The notes under the pieces are model-generated. The model did no database searches. It was not told the origin of the DNA and was given only the letters and a program-made list of their open reading frames with translations. Source: Gambelia wislizenii (lineage: Eukaryota > Chordata > Lepidosauria > Squamata > Crotaphytidae). From it: 64,000 nt of DNA. Position 1 is the stretch's first letter. Every line of letters starts with the position of its first letter. A program made the position numbers and the translations under genes. The DNA lies in NCBI GenBank assembly GCA_030847615.1, contig JAUMIR010000001.1, positions 255,815,187 through 255,879,186 on the forward strand, given 5' to 3'. This document shows, one piece after another, positions 22,394 to 34,272 of the stretch.

Positions 22394-24620
22394 TTGGCCA
22401 GTGGCCTGGAAGTCTTTTTTGATGGCCTCAAGGGCTCTTTTCAAGAATGTGTTTCCTGTGGTGGGAAGATTGCTAGCTTGAACAAGCACTTCCAGTGCTT
22501 ATTTTGCCTGGGCAAGGGCCATTTGGTCCATTCTTCTTCTATCTGTAAGGGGTTCATAATCCAAGGATTAAGAAATGGACTTTCCCGGCTCCTCTTTGGA
22601 AACAGTCTTAGACAACTGCTGATATCACTGCTTAGAATCAACCCCTCCATTCCCCTTCAGTGTTGATTTATAAGACACACACACACACACACACACACAC
22701 CGTCAGAGGTTCTTTTGGAGCAATACCCATGGCCTCACCGTTGGCTTTGGTCCCAGCTAGATCAGGTGTTTTCCATCACTTGGGGAGGCTCAGGGACTCC
22801 AGGATACGGCTCAGCCTCTCCCAGGCCCAGGCAGGTCTGTTTCTGTATGGCTGAAACCTGGCAAATCTCAAGAGGGATGCCTCCAATTAATCAGCCCCCA
22901 ATAAGGAAAAAAGGAGGGCAAAGAAAAAAGGGAAGGCTGGAGTGACAACTATTACCCCAGTATTGACCTCAATATCGACTTCCTCTCTGGTCTGTCTCCT
23001 GACATCGGCCCATCCTTCTTCCCCAACTGTGGACTTGGCCTAGATCACTGATCTCACTCGGATCAAGGAGGTGCCTCAGGTAGCATGCTCCCAGACCAAT
23101 GAACCCTCAGCAGAGCAACTGATTCAGGTTGTTGCTACTCGGCCTCCTTCCTTTCGAAGACCACTGTTGTGAGCTCCCAGGAAAGCCACTTAGCAGCCAC
23201 CTCATCTCTCACCTCATCCACCTACTCCTCCACTTCGCCACTGATCCCATTTCACATGTCGCTCTCATACCCCTCAGAGCTGCGGATCGCACTCAATCTG
23301 ACACCATTCTCATTCTCTGGATCATATGAGTGCTTATGCTGCTGACTCTCTGAAACATCAGAGATCATTCTGGCTAAGACTGTCCATGTCTCTCTCAATA
23401 TCACCAGCACCATGACAACTCTCCAGGTTCAGACTTGGTTTCATCTGTCTGTCATATATACATATATACAAACTGCTTTGGATAGAACCACCACGGGCCT
23501 ATTTACTTTTCCTGTCCAGAGATAGCCATTACCATTATTCAGACTTCCCCCAGTGTTATACAGATTGTTATGGGCCTTTCCCACACACACACACCTGTTA
23601 CCAGGAGAGCGTTGTTATCACCCCATCAAGGTCCTCCCATTGTGCCTACTTGCATCCCCAGTGACTGATTCCGATGGTTGCCATCTCTAGACCAAGAAAC
23701 CACTTTGACAGCCCTGGCTTGGCATGCATCCGCAGCTAATGTAAATGTTCCCACTGTATCAACAGCACCACTGACTATGCAGCAAACTCAACTTATTTCC
23801 TCCATGTTGCCTACCGCCTTGGCTATGTCTTCATCCTAACTTGACCTGGATACTGCACAACCAAGCTTGGTGTCATCTGGTTTCGATTACTCTGAAGATG
23901 AAGAGGACTGTGTTGCTGATATGTCCCCTCAATCCCCATCTCCTTTCACCTCTTCTCCTATGGAGAACATTGCCAACATTACACCTTTGTCACTGATGGA
24001 GGATCTCCACCCCTACATGGAGCTGATTCTCAGAATGACAAATTTGCTTGGCCTTGAAGTGAAAAATCAGTCTACGACTTCATTGGACCCAATATTCCAG
24101 CATGTTGATGTCCAAAGCACCATGCCAGTCATGCTGTCCGTTTTCCCAACTCTTCTTGATCTTGTCAAACAAACCTGGTCCAAACTGTTTTCTATTCCCC
24201 TAACTGCGAGGTGTCTCCTTCACCCACCCAATACCTAACTCTATTATTGTGGAGGCTTCTCAGTCCAAGACCACCCAGAAATCCCATTCCACTCCATCAG
24301 ACAAGAAAGGCCGCCGTCTTGACCTGTTTGGTAGGAGATTTTACTCTTCCATAGCATTAGTGACTTGGGTAGTCAGATACCAAGCTTGTAAGGCCAGCTA
24401 CCAACAATTTCTCTGGGAGAAGATGCTCTCTTTCATTTCATACCTACCTGATGACCAGAGAAATGTTGCCATTCTTTTCCAGCAAGAAGCGCACAGGCTA
24501 GCTGCACAACAGATCAGAGCTGCTCATCATGGAGCTGACTGTGCCTCAAAGGCCATGGTGACATCAATTGGCTTGTGATGTTACACATGGTTACAACTGG
24601 CTGGACTAACTGAGAACACA
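22394..24620 (+). pseudogene. DIRS-3 Gag-like relic
   Basis: Near the start it reads CVSCGGKIASLNKHFQCLFC and then LGKGHLVHSSSIC, a decayed form of the CxxC/H/CxxC/H/CxxC module of DIRS-1. Further on, DPIFQHVDVQSTMPVMLSVF (24090-24150) and ASYQQFLWEKM (24396-24428) match the DIRS-1 Gag C-terminal region. A CA microsatellite at 22675-22700 and several stops lie within. Inactive. Confidence 0.65.
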
Positions 24621-25325
24621 AGGTAGGACTGAGGCTCTTCCCTTTGATGGGGAGGACCTCTTTAATGGACAAAGTAATGGATGTCATTTTCAAGGCCTGT
24701 ACCACAGCCACAAACCCTACTGGAGGAAATTCTTCTCTACCTACTATACCAGGTGAAGGTCTCCTCCTCGCCAGTCATCCCAATCACGAGGGATCCACCA
24801 CTGTCCATCACTACAGTCTTGGTACCAGCCCCCCTTGGTCTCTAAGTGACCCTTGTCAGGCACAAAGCATCGCCTTTCTCTGCTCCCTTCTCCTATCCTT
24901 GCCTATGTCTCTTCACTGTATGCTCAACCACCTCACTAAGTGGTATCAGATTTGTCAGGACTCTTGAGTACTCACCTTCATCCACTCTTGGGCTACACGA
25001 TCAAATTTGTTCCACCTGCCTCCATCCAGCACCTTCAGGTATACCAGTCTTTCACTAGCCCTTCAACAGGAGGTTGTGGCACTGCTCCAGAAAGATGCCA
25101 TTAAACAGCTCTCCCATTGCACACAAAACGTTTTTTCTTATAGCAATTACTTCTGCATAGTGGGCCAGTGAACTTGGTGCTCTCCGGTCAGACCAACCCT
25201 AAGTGATTTTCCTATTTTTTTCTTTTCTTTTTTCTTTTTTTATTATTAATTCCCCTAAAACCCCCCCCCACCTCAGTGCTCCCCTTCACCGGAGCCATTA
25301 TCCCTTACCTAATCTTTCCAGAATC

Positions 25326-26057
25326 TCATTTCTTCTTGTGGAGTAACCTCCCATCTTTTGTCTGTAATACTTTTTTGACAAATACTTTCCAAATTTTATC
25401 AAAATCACTTTCTTTCCAACTTCCTCTTCTTACTTTAATTCTACATGTTAACTTATCATTTATTGCCATCTTCCAAACTTCTTTATACCACTCCTCCACT
25501 TGTACATTTATTTGCATTTTCCAATGTCTTGCTATAATTAATCTTGCTGCCATTAATAAATTTGTTATTAAATCCTTTTCTGCTTGGTTCCCATTCTCTC
25601 CATTATAAATTGATATCAATGCTATGCTCGGTTTCCTTTCTATATTTCTATTCAGAATATTCTCTATTTCTATAAAAACCATTTCCCAAAACTGCTGTAC
25701 AAATTTACAGTTCCACCACATATGCATATATGTACCTATTTCTTGACAACCTCTCCAACAATATTTAGAGTTATTCTTATCTATATTATGCAATCTTGCT
25801 GGTGTCAAATACCATCTCCATATTATTTTATAATAATTTTCTTTTATCCGTATCGACATATTTTTTAGATGTCTTTGTTTCCATATCTTATCCCATTCAT
25901 GATCTCCAATTCTTTGTTTCAAATCTTCCTCCCATATTCTCCTTAAATATTCCCCTTTGTCTTTTTTATCCTTATTTTTTATCAATATTTTATATAATTC
26001 ACTTGTAATACCTTTCATACTTTCATTATCATCCCTCTTTTCACCTTTTTTCACCAA
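25326..26057 (-). pseudogene. L1 ORF2 C-terminal segment
   Basis: A 243-residue frame with NYYKIIWRWYLTPARLH and the Cys/His cluster CWRGCQEIGTYMHMWWNC, the signature of the L1 ORF2 C-terminus that binds RNA. It ends about 115 bp before the poly(A) tract. Only a few lesions separate the three ORF2 pieces, so this L1 is younger than the one at 6343-11965. Confidence 0.9.
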
Positions 26058-26409
26058 ATTTTCAAATTTTGTAAATTCCCTTGTTTCTTTATGATTCTTT
26101 TTCCAGTTTTTAATCCATTGTTCTAACTGTATACAATTAAACTATGAAATTTTCATTCCACATAATTTCTGTCTTATACTCCCTTTCTCATTCATTCATC
26201 CTATCCATCCCTCTATTTTATCTAGTCCTCTTTTCTTTAATTCCTTTCCCATTTTTTCCTTCAAATTATTTGGGTTTTTTTTTCCCATTATAACCGGAGT
26301 TAATACTGAATCAATAGGCAAAAATTCTTTCTTATATTTATACCATATTTCCCATATATTGTGCAGAAATGGGTTCTCAATTCCGTTAATTTCCCTTTTT
26401 GTACAATTA

Positions 26410-26979
26410 TCAAAAAATATGTTCCATATTTTCTTTTCTATTCTCCCTGTTTCTCTCTAACCATTCTAAATCCCCCTGTCCTACAATTCCTTCTATAACA
26501 TATCTCAATTGATTAGCTTCATAATATCCTTTTATTTTGGGAAGACCAAGTCCTCCCTCCTTCTGTGATATATACCAAAATAATTTATTTAATCTTGTCC
26601 TTTTCCCTCCATTACAATATTTATTAAACATATTTTGCCATTTTTTCAGTTCTACTTCTGATATTTTTATTGGTAACATTCTAAACAAAAAATTTAGTTT
26701 AGGTAATATTTTCATTTTAACTAAAGCTACTCTTCCAAACCATGATAGTTGAATATTTTTATATTCTTCCAACTTCTTTTCCATTTCTTTCCTTAATACC
26801 ATAATATTTTTCTCTTCTAGTTCTTTTAAATCTTTTGTAATATTTATTCCTAAATACTTAATATTACTTTTTAATCTTACTTCTAATTTTTTCTTTTTTA
26901 CAAATATATTTTCTTCTTCCTTAGTATAGTTAAACAACATCATATCTGATTTATTCCAATTAACCTGTAAGCCTGTCAT
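26410..26979 (-). pseudogene. L1 ORF2 thumb/connection segment
   Basis: The frame continues the L1 with GLQVNWNKSDMMLFN, IKYLGINITKDLKEL, SWFGRVALVKMKILPKLNFL and a tail including FWYISQKEGGLGLPKIKGYY. These residues follow the RT palm in L1. A stop near 26456 separates it from the C-terminal part at 25326-26057. Confidence 0.88.
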
Positions 26980-27004
26980 CTCCCCAAATACTTTTAAATG
27001 TTCT

Positions 27005-27517
27005 TTAATTTTTTTCTATTCCGTTAATCAGTTCCTTAATTGTTAGCAATGTATCGTCAGCAAACAAGCTTATCTTATGCTTTGTTTCTACTCCAATTCC
27101 TTCTATACTATTATCATTTCTTATCACATTTGCTAGAATTTCTATTACCATTGCAAACAATATTGGAGAAAGTGGGCAACCTTGTCTTGTTCCTCTCGTT
27201 ATTTTTATTTCTCTTATTATTCCATCATTAACCATCACTATAGCTGTGTAATGGGAATACAATTGATCTATTAGTCCTCTAAACCTCTTCCCCATTCCAA
27301 ATTCCTTCAATATTATTTTTAATGTTGGCCATTCCACACAGTCAAATGCTTTAAATATATCTAATGCTAATATCCCTGCTTTTACTTTTGTTTTGCCAAT
27401 TATATGTATTTTATTTAACACACTTCCTATTAAATTTGACATTTGTCTTCCTTTCACAAATCCACATTGGTCCTTTAATATATATTTATACATACAACTA
27501 TTCATTCTCTTTGCCAT
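27005..27517 (-). pseudogene. L1 ORF2 reverse transcriptase segment
   Basis: The frame contains DQCGFVKGRQMSNLI, ALDIFKAFDCVEWPTL, TRGTRQGCPLSPILFAMVIE and the palm box SLFADDTL. These are L1 RT motifs, with the catalytic FADD intact. It is truncated at the 5' side by the insertion, and a frame break follows near 27000. The domain primes and copies L1 RNA at the target site. Confidence 0.9.
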
Positions 27518-27644
27518 TATTCAACCCTAAGTGATTTTCCATAGTGACAAGGTAGTGTTACACATCAACCCAATATTCCTCCCTAAGGTGGTCTCCCCAT
27601 TGCACCTTAACCAAGGTATTGTGTTGCCAACCTTCCATCAATAT

Positions 27645-28161
27645 TGTTGGGAATTTTGGTATATATCAGTAAAGTAGCAGAGCAAAAATAAACATGCATT
27701 CAGCAGAAGGTTTTATAATGAGATCAGCAACTAAACCAGTGTGCCACACACACTGTTTCACACAGTCTAGCAAATAATAAAACAAGCTACAGTCTTCTTT
27801 AGAGTATATAAAAATAGTTTACTTACAGTAATATCTTGTGCATGGAGATACACAGGTACATTGATCTTAGGGTATGCAGGCAGTGAAGTAAAATATAGTT
27901 CTACATGCTGTAAGCTACAAGCGCTCTAGTAAGCTCCATTTTAAAAGATAAAAGAAAAAGTGGAGCAGAGGAGCATCCTCGTGGCTTCTTTCTCAGACAA
28001 AAGAGACTTGTGCCTCAGACAAAGAGATCAAAAGAACTTGATCAGGAAGATGGGTCATAAAACTCTAGTAAACAGGAAGTTTAGTCATAAACATTCTTTA
28101 CGTGCACTTTAACTCTGTAAGTACCATGGCCCCATGCATGCTAAGTTGCCATATCCCAATA
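27645..28161. mobile_element. Putative solo LTR in DIRS-3
   Basis: A 517-bp block begins tgttgggaattttgg and ends atatcccaata, so the ends form a short inverted repeat of the TG...CA type with the last bases changed. It interrupts the DIRS-3 recombinase between LHLNQGIVLPTFHQ-like and LKGLALSQR-like coding text. A TATA-like agtatataaaaat lies at about 27805. I cannot see a clean target duplication, so the call stays tentative. Confidence 0.45.
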
Positions 28162-28609
28162 AAGACCCTCCATTCTAGTTTGAAAGGCCTTGCATTGTCT
28201 CAGCGTTCAGCATGTTTTAGCCAACTATACTCACTGTATGGCTTCTATGAGAAAATCCCCTAGACTCTTTCTGTGCTATGGCGATCTGAAGGTAGATTTC
28301 TCTATCTCTTCACAGAGGCTGTCCAAATGGGTGGCTGAATTGATTAATTTGGTATACCAGCTTGCCAAGAAACCTTGAACCGTTGGGCCTCACGTCCCAC
28401 TCAACCTGCATGGTGTCCACATCCCAGGCATGGCTAAAGGCATTTTCTTGCCAGAAGTCTGCAGAGTGACTGCTTGTGCTCAGCCTTCAACCTTTATCTG
28501 ACACTACAATGTAGACTGTAGGGCTCAGGCTGATGCATCCTTTGGAGGGGCAGTACTGTCATCTATCCTAGACTGACATTCTCTACCTCCTACAGCAAGC
28601 TAGCTAACC

Positions 28610-28700
28610 ACCCATTTGTGTGAGGCACAGAGACCACAAAGAAGAACAGGTTGCTTACCTGTAACTGTTGTTCTTTGACTGGTAATCTGTGCCCTCACAC
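28610..28700 (+). repeat. DIRS-3 internal complementary region
   Basis: The sequence gaggcacagagaccacaaag is complementary to the element's left outer end (21694-21725). The stretch aagaacaggttgcttacctg onward is complementary to its right outer end (28830-28909). Confidence 0.75.
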
Positions 28701-28909
28701 ACCATCCCTCCCTTCTATTCCTGCAGGTTGGCTTACTATCTACAGACAGTGGAACTGATATGCTCACACCTGAGGGGGGAGGGGTTCCTGCCAAAAGCTA
28801 CTAACCACGGGACGGTCCATGTGTAGATTTGCATAGGCATGAGACCCGTTTATGTGAGGGCACAGATGACCACTCAAAGAGCCAGTTACAGGTAAGCAAC
28901 CTGTTCTTC

Positions 28910-29350
28910 GTCATCTTTACTGTGCGTTCCAGCCTTTGATATTTTAAAAAATCTATAATATCCCACTCCCAACTGTTTATGAACTGTCAAAGCAAGATGA
29001 ACTGGTTGTGTGAGTGATGAACTGAGGTTTGAGACTTTCGTGCTGAGTCTGTGTTAAGGTATAATTCTGCTCTTCCCAACTTGCCATTCATTCAGTCAAT
29101 GCATAATATAACACAGAATTAGCCAAACAGCTAGTGAAAATTGTCTACAATTCCAGAACAGCTCTCCTACAATGAGGCAGAAGCAGCATTTCAAGAAGTC
29201 TTTGAAGTGAAGCTTGGAAACTCTCAACACTTATTTCCCCTGTCATATGTACTCTAGGAAAGTGAGTCCAAAGGGAGGCATGGCTTTGTACATTATAAAT
29301 GATGCAAAATAACACTGTTATTTATTTTAGTGTATGGTTTTCTTTTGCAG
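28910..29350. other. Intronic sequence before exon candidate 2
   Basis: AT-rich; no repeat named. It ends with the pyrimidine tract ggttttcttttgcag of the next exon. Confidence 0.4.
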
Positions 29351-29442
29351 CTGAAACTGCCAGGTGCGGATCCTGCCCAGGCTGTGGCGTATTCCATGTT
29401 TCTGCGGGTTCCACCTCCAGAAAACAGAAAAGACCATGTCAA
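29351..29442 (+). CDS. Host gene exon candidate 2
   Basis: A 92-nt exon with acceptor tcttttgcag and donor gtaact after catgtcaa. The frame LKLPGADPAQAVAYSMFLRV continues with PPPENRKDHV, starts at phase 0 and ends at phase 2, and joins the next exon to give an Asn codon. I do not recognise the protein. The GC content (about 55%) is above that of its surroundings, as expected for an exon. It lies between DIRS-3 and LINE-X. Confidence 0.65.
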
Positions 29443-30744
29443 GTAACTATTCTTGACATGAACCTTCAGATTAAATTTAAATGGATAAAATAGAATTCTA
29501 TTTTATAATGTCATACATATATACATATCAAGCATAATGGCCAAGATCCTGCATCGTCAGGTGTAACTACAGTGACAGAGCTCCATTGTCATAATTATGT
29601 CTAATGATGTCATGCCCCCCCAAAAACTACCTTTTTAGCCTGGCAGCTCCCCAGCTGAAGGGATTGTGAGATGCTACAGATCAGGGCACTGGGAGATGAA
29701 GTATGTGGCTGCAGGTGTGCCAAGAACAAGCAGCAAGAGTTGCAACTACTGTTCTCAAGGAGCCCCATGACTGGGAGAGTGCTTCACCCTGATCTGCAGT
29801 CCCTTGATAACCCTTCTGTTGGGGCTCTGCTAGGCTGAAAATGTTTGGTTGTTAATGACTATAAACATGAATCCCCAGCAATTACAAGATTATAAATCCA
29901 GTTTATGATCTTGTAACTACTGGATAGGGTGCCAGCCATAGTATTTTAGAAGTATTTGAAAATAATTTAAAATACCACCAGAGTTGTCATTCATAAGACC
30001 TTTTGATCTGCGTATGAAATAAGTTTCCATTTGAGACAATGAATATCTACCTGTATGTCATCTCTATCCTTGACTGCATGCATGAAACTTGAAAGAGGAC
30101 AGTTCTTGGGCCATACCAAGAATGAGATAGTCCCAAAGTAAGTGCGAAATGTAGGAAGCAGATGGGAATGAAGCTGAATGTTGACCTGTCACACATATTC
30201 CTGGTTGGCTCTGCCCTTGTTAATTATAGGACTTTAACTCTGCAAAACAAAAACAAACAAAATGGAAGTTGCCAGAACCTTGGGTCAAAAGAGAATATGC
30301 TACTATGTAATCTTTAGACAATTTAAATCCATAATACAGATTGTAATGTGTAACAACTGCTGGTAGGTAGCTGAACCTCAAACTACTCCTTTTCTGTTTT
30401 CTACAGTCTGAAAGACCTCATAGACTCTGCAGTAGTAAAGTGTGTAAAGAGATGGCTCTGAACTCCTTAGCCCATGAGGTTGGGGACAGTGCAAAGTGAC
30501 TACTAATACCTTTCTTTCCTTCTTTGGAGAAAAGCTTGTCATCGCCTACCCCCAAAGTTTAGAATTTTTGAAGATAAAAATCTATAATTTTAGAAAATTT
30601 AAAATCTTTTGGATCCATAATGGTATTGAAAATGATCTGGTGAATATTTTGATGAATTCACAGTAGAACCACTTCCCAGCTTTAACACACTTTCCAGCTG
30701 TATGCTCTTCTCTTTCTTAAGTTATAGCGTCACAGGATCCCTTT
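29443..30744. other. Intronic sequence, nothing identified
   Basis: No exon or named repeat was seen before the LINE-X fragment. Confidence 0.4.
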
Positions 30745-30764
30745 ATAATGCCAGGAGAAATTAA

Positions 30765-31232
30765 ATGCCATTTAATAGCAATCTCTATTTTCTGCGCTCC
30801 CACACAAAAGCAGCTCTGCAGCGCCTAACATCCTGCTTCGCAACAGCTGCAGAGCTGTTTGGGCTGGAAGTCAACCTGAAGAAAACGGAAGTTCTTTACC
30901 AGCCTGCACCACAGGACAAACACCATCATCCCCACATTGCCGTCGGCAAATATGTGCTTAAGTCCATTCAGCAGTTCACCTACCTGGGAAGCATCATCTC
31001 CTCAGATGCCAAGATTGCCAAAGAGATCAATCACAGATTAGCAAAGGCACATAGCGCATTTGGAAGACTTTACAAAAGAGTCTGGAGCAATAAACACCTG
31101 AGGCAAAGCACAAAAATCAGTGTGTATAGAGCCATTGTACTGTCTATTCTCCTTTATGGATCTGAAACATGTGTCACCTGTCTCCACCACTTACGACTCC
31201 TCGAACGCTTTCATCAGCGCTGTATACGCACA
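30765..31232 (+). pseudogene. LINE-X reverse transcriptase, post-palm segment
   Basis: The frame has the post-catalytic RT motifs NLKKTEVLYQPAP, YLGSIISSDAKIAKEINHRL and ILLYGSETCV, then LRLLERFHQRCIRTI, where the DIRS-2 insertion begins. The palm box itself is absent because of 5' truncation. A clade is not assigned. Confidence 0.8.
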
Positions 31233-31239
31233 ATCTTCG

Positions 31240-31404
31240 TGGTCTCTGTGGATCACACAGCTGGGTTACTCCTGTGCCTGCGCAGAGCATCGGAACCTTC
31301 TAGAAATGCTAGGCAGAATATGCTTTGATGCATTTTTGGCGGTAATTCCGCCCATCCTTACGGTCCCTTATACGGGCTTCCCGCCTAAATCCCCTCAATT
31401 CCTT
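31240..31404 (+). repeat. DIRS-2 left inverted terminal repeat
   Basis: From cgtggtctctgtggatcaca to cccctcaattcctt. Inverse counterpart at 34273-34438, with matching blocks ctaggcagaatatgctttga and ggtcccttat. Confidence 0.88.
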
Positions 31405-31697
31405 TCTTTCCTCCGCATTAGCAGCTTAAAGGAACCTCTGTGTGCTAGGTGTTTTTCTCTCTCACAATCTGGTTTGACTTGGATTTGCTTTTTTGACAAT
31501 GATTTTTGCTCTATCCTTCTGGTTTTGGTATTTGGCTTCTGATCTCGCTGTTTTTTGACCTGTTTCTGGCTTTTGACAATGATTTTGGCTTACTCCCTCG
31601 GCTTTGGCATTCACCTCACATACTGTTATCGACCTCGGACTGTCTTTGACTACGATCTTTCTGCACTGCAATTATTACTGCACTTATTGTGAGTAAA

Positions 31698-32237
31698 ATG
31701 TCTGGGAAAGGAGCCTTTAAACGCTGCGTGATTTGTCAGGCGAAACTCCCGAGTGCGGATGGGCATTCCCGCTGTTTAATATGCCTGGGAGAAACTCATA
31801 ATGTCGACGCATGCGTCCATTGCAAGGCCTTTACACCGCAGGCTTTAAAACAACGCCTGTCATGCTTAAAATCCTTCCTTTATGAGAAGGCTTTACTCCC
31901 TGGTACAACTTCTGGTACAACTTCTGTTTCGGCCCCAGCTTCAGCTCCTTCCTCTGAGTCACGAGGTCGTGGACGCTCCCGGTCTCCTCCTTCTAAGGGC
32001 CAAAAGCATCGTCGGTCCCGAAGCCCATTGAGGCGCCGCTCCACTGCTTCCGACCCGGAGGCTCTCCATTCCTCTCTTCAGCATGCGTCCTCGGATTCGG
32101 CTCGGGATCGATCAACACTGACTCGAGAGCCGATCCCATCAACATGGAGGGCTGCCTCTTGGGAAGGGGCCTCCGCCATTACCAGGGACCGTCCCAGTTA
32201 CCGCCAAAAATGTATCAAGCCTTTGAATCCTTGGTGA
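31698..32237 (+). pseudogene. DIRS-2 Gag-like ORF1, C-terminally deleted
   Basis: It starts MSGKGAFKRCVICQAKLPSA. The CxxC-x9-H-x2-CxxC-x4-H-x4-CxxC module is intact, and a basic Ser/Arg-rich stretch (RRSRSPLRRR) follows. The protein is open for about 170 codons until the deletion junction near 32200-32217, after which it ends at 32237. The N-terminal 60 residues are very close to DIRS-1, so the two copies belong to one family. Confidence 0.8.
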
Positions 32238-32869
32238 GGAGCAGGACTGTGTTAGTACTGACAGACAACACCTCTGTCATGTACTACCTGAACAAGCAGG
32301 GAGGTACAAGGTCCCCCCAACTTCTGCAACTCACACTGGACATCTGGGATTGGTGCGTCCGCAGGAACGTGTTTCTCCAATCCATCCATCTCCATGGGGA
32401 GGAGAACACTCTTGCAGACGGACTCAGCCGTTCGAGTCTCTCCATCCACGAGTGGCATCTACACAGGTCAGTCACCTTAGACCTGTTCCGGAGTTGGGGT
32501 TTTCCTCAAGTAGACCTCTTCGCATCTCCCGAGAATGCTCGGTGTCCCCAGTTCTGTTCCAGGCGACGCACTCTGGGATTGAGGGGAGACGCATTCTTGT
32601 TCCAATGGTCGGGTCCGCTACTATACCTGTTCCCTCCATTCCCACTACTGACAAGAGTGATTGCCAAGTTTCGTCGGGATCGAGTGAACGCCATCCTCAT
32701 CGCCCCGTGGTGGCCCCGACAACCGTGGTTTGCGACTCTGCTACACATGTCCAAGCATCGTTTCATCCGTCTGCCATCCTGTCCGGATCTGCTCACCATT
32801 CATGAGGGCATGGTCAGACATCCCGACCTAGATACTCTCCGTCTGATGGCATGGAGGCTGATTTTGTGA
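32217..32869 (+). pseudogene. DIRS-2 RNase H end plus methylase-like domain
   Basis: The frame reads LTDNTSVMYYLNKQGG with the RNase H Asp intact, then GEENTLADGLSR (last RNase H motif). A methylase-like domain follows with SVTLDLFRSWGFPQVDLFAS, LYLFPPFPLLTRVIAKFR and APWWPRQPWFATLL. Over 210 codons have no stop. It lacks its own N-terminus because of the internal deletion. Confidence 0.8.
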
Positions 32870-33937
32870 TTCAATCTTCGGATTCGAGACTCTCGGATTC
32901 ATCCTCGGTACTGAGGCAACCTGCGTCCTTCCATCCAGACGTGCAGGCTATCATCAATGCTGCACGAAGGCTGTCTACTCGAAAGTCATACCACTATAAA
33001 TGGAAGAAGTATGAAACCTTTCTGGCCTCCCGAGGACCGAATCCTGAATCGTTCTCCATTCCAACTGTACTGGAGTTTCTTCTTCAATTGTCTTCGGCGG
33101 GCCTATCGCTTTCGTCGATCCTCTGCTACCTGGCAGCTATACCCGTTGAGTTCCAGGAGAAAGGAAGTCTGTCCCCCTTTGTTGATGCGACGGTAAAAAA
33201 ATTTTTGAAAGGCTTCGCCAACCTGCATCCTCTGGTGACTGAACCGACCCCGGCTTGAAGCCTCGAACTGGTTCTTTCACAGCTGGTTTGTTGACCATTT
33301 GAACCTTTGGCTTCTACTGATCTGTGACTCCTATCCTGGAAGACTGCTTTCCTTGTGACCATCACTTCGGCATGTCGGGCTGGTGAGCTCTGTGCCTTGA
33401 GGTCTGATCCTCCATACACTGCTTTCCACAAACACAAAGTGGTACTTTGTCCCGACATCTCCTTCCTTCCAAAGGTGGTGTCCAGCTTCCATCTCACCCA
33501 ATCCATCACTCCCTGCTCTGATGCAGGACCCGAAGGACGAATTTGAACGCACCCTCCATCTCATGGATGTCAGGAGGGCTCTAGCTTTCTACATTCAACG
33601 GACTGCGTCCCACAGGAAGTCAGCCAAACTGTTTGTGTCTTATGCTGACTCGAAACTTGGACAGCCCATTTCCTCTCAACGGCTATCGAAGTGGGTGACG
33701 TCGACCATTGCTCTCTGCTATGAACTGGCAAAGAAACCTCTGCCATCACGGATTCATGGACACTCTACGAGAGCTGTCTCTACTTCGACAGCTTTTCTCT
33801 CTGGAGTGCCTTTAGAGGACATTTGCAGAGCTGCAACCTGGTCACCTTTGACTTTTATTTCTCACTACAGACTTGACTCTCGTTCTAGGAACGAGGCTGC
33901 CTTTGGGAAGGCCGTACTGTTATCTTCTATTCAATGA
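32851..33937 (+). pseudogene. DIRS-2 tyrosine recombinase
   Basis: The N-terminal part (32851-33258) reads VQAIINAARRLSTRKSYHYK and SIPTVLEFLLQLSSAGLSLS, and stops at 33256. Box I SACRAGELCALRSD is at 33361-33403. Box II, HSTRAVSTSTAFLSG with the catalytic H-x-x-R, and ISHYRLDSRSRNEAAFG with the nucleophilic Tyr lie in the frame 33521-33937. All catalytic residues are recognisable, but two stops (33256, near 33327) and a frame change near 33525 break the protein. The frame change is at the same place as in DIRS-1. Confidence 0.85.
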
Positions 33938-34099
33938 GTAGTGTTCATGTTGCCAAGTCATTTTTAAATTATGTATGCTTTGATCACTTTACTTAAGAAT
34001 GTGCTCTTAATGTTTCAAACTCAGGTGTCTGTACATAAGGTATACTTGGTGTAGGACATACCTGCCTCCAAGAGTGAAGCTTGCCAGTCTACACCCAGC

Positions 34100-34188
34100 T
34101 GTGTGATTCACAGAGGCCACGAAGAAGATGGACAGGTTGCTTACCTGTAACCATAGATCTTCGAGTGGTCTTCTGTGAATTCACACAG
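34100..34188 (+). repeat. DIRS-2 internal complementary region
   Basis: The first third is complementary to the left outer end (31233-31260). From gaagatggacaggttgctta on it is complementary to the right outer end (34418-34477). Confidence 0.85.
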
Positions 34189-34272
34189 ACACGCCCATCC
34201 TCCCCTCTATGTCCTACTACATCATATGAACATGCTTAATGTTCCTTATGCTGCATATTGTGGCGTCATTCA

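Larger units (their letters stand above)
25194..27540 (-). mobile_element. 5'-truncated L1 inside DIRS-3, 19-bp target duplication
   Basis: Flanked by identical 19-bp direct repeats caaccctaagtgattttcc at 25194-25212 and 27522-27540. The T-rich tract after the left repeat (25213-25245) is the poly(A) tail of a minus-strand L1. ORF2 is present from within the reverse transcriptase to the C-terminus (27517 down to 25326). The insertion interrupts the DIRS-3 recombinase frame exactly, and the frame rejoins if one repeat and the L1 are removed. Confidence 0.95.
25130..28573 (+). pseudogene. DIRS-3 tyrosine recombinase, split by insertions
   Basis: The first part (25130-25212) reads FLIAITSA and GALRSDQP, the box I region. 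After the L1 the text continues at 27541 with HSDKVVLHINPIFLPKVV and LHLNQGI, until the LTR-like insert at 27645. After that, FLCYGDLKVDFSISSQRLSK (28255-28330) and a degenerate box II with FI-HYNVDCRAQADASFGGAV follow to the tag at 28573. The box I CRPGE motif is lost, so this is an old dead copy. Confidence 0.75.
21694..28909 (+). mobile_element. DIRS-3: old DIRS1-like element with nested insertions
   Basis: The left terminal repeat (about 21710-21825, with cctggtctctgtgcctcaca and gagtagcttttgg) matches the reverse complement of 28745-28880. An internal complementary region lies at 28610-28700. Inside are Gag relics (22394-24580), a scrap of RT N-terminus (about 24967-25120) fused directly to the recombinase (from about 25130), then an inserted L1, the rest of the recombinase, an inserted LTR-like segment, and the recombinase C-terminus to 28573. 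RT palm and RNase H are deleted. It belongs to a different subfamily from DIRS-1 and DIRS-2, judged by the terminal repeats. Confidence 0.8.
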
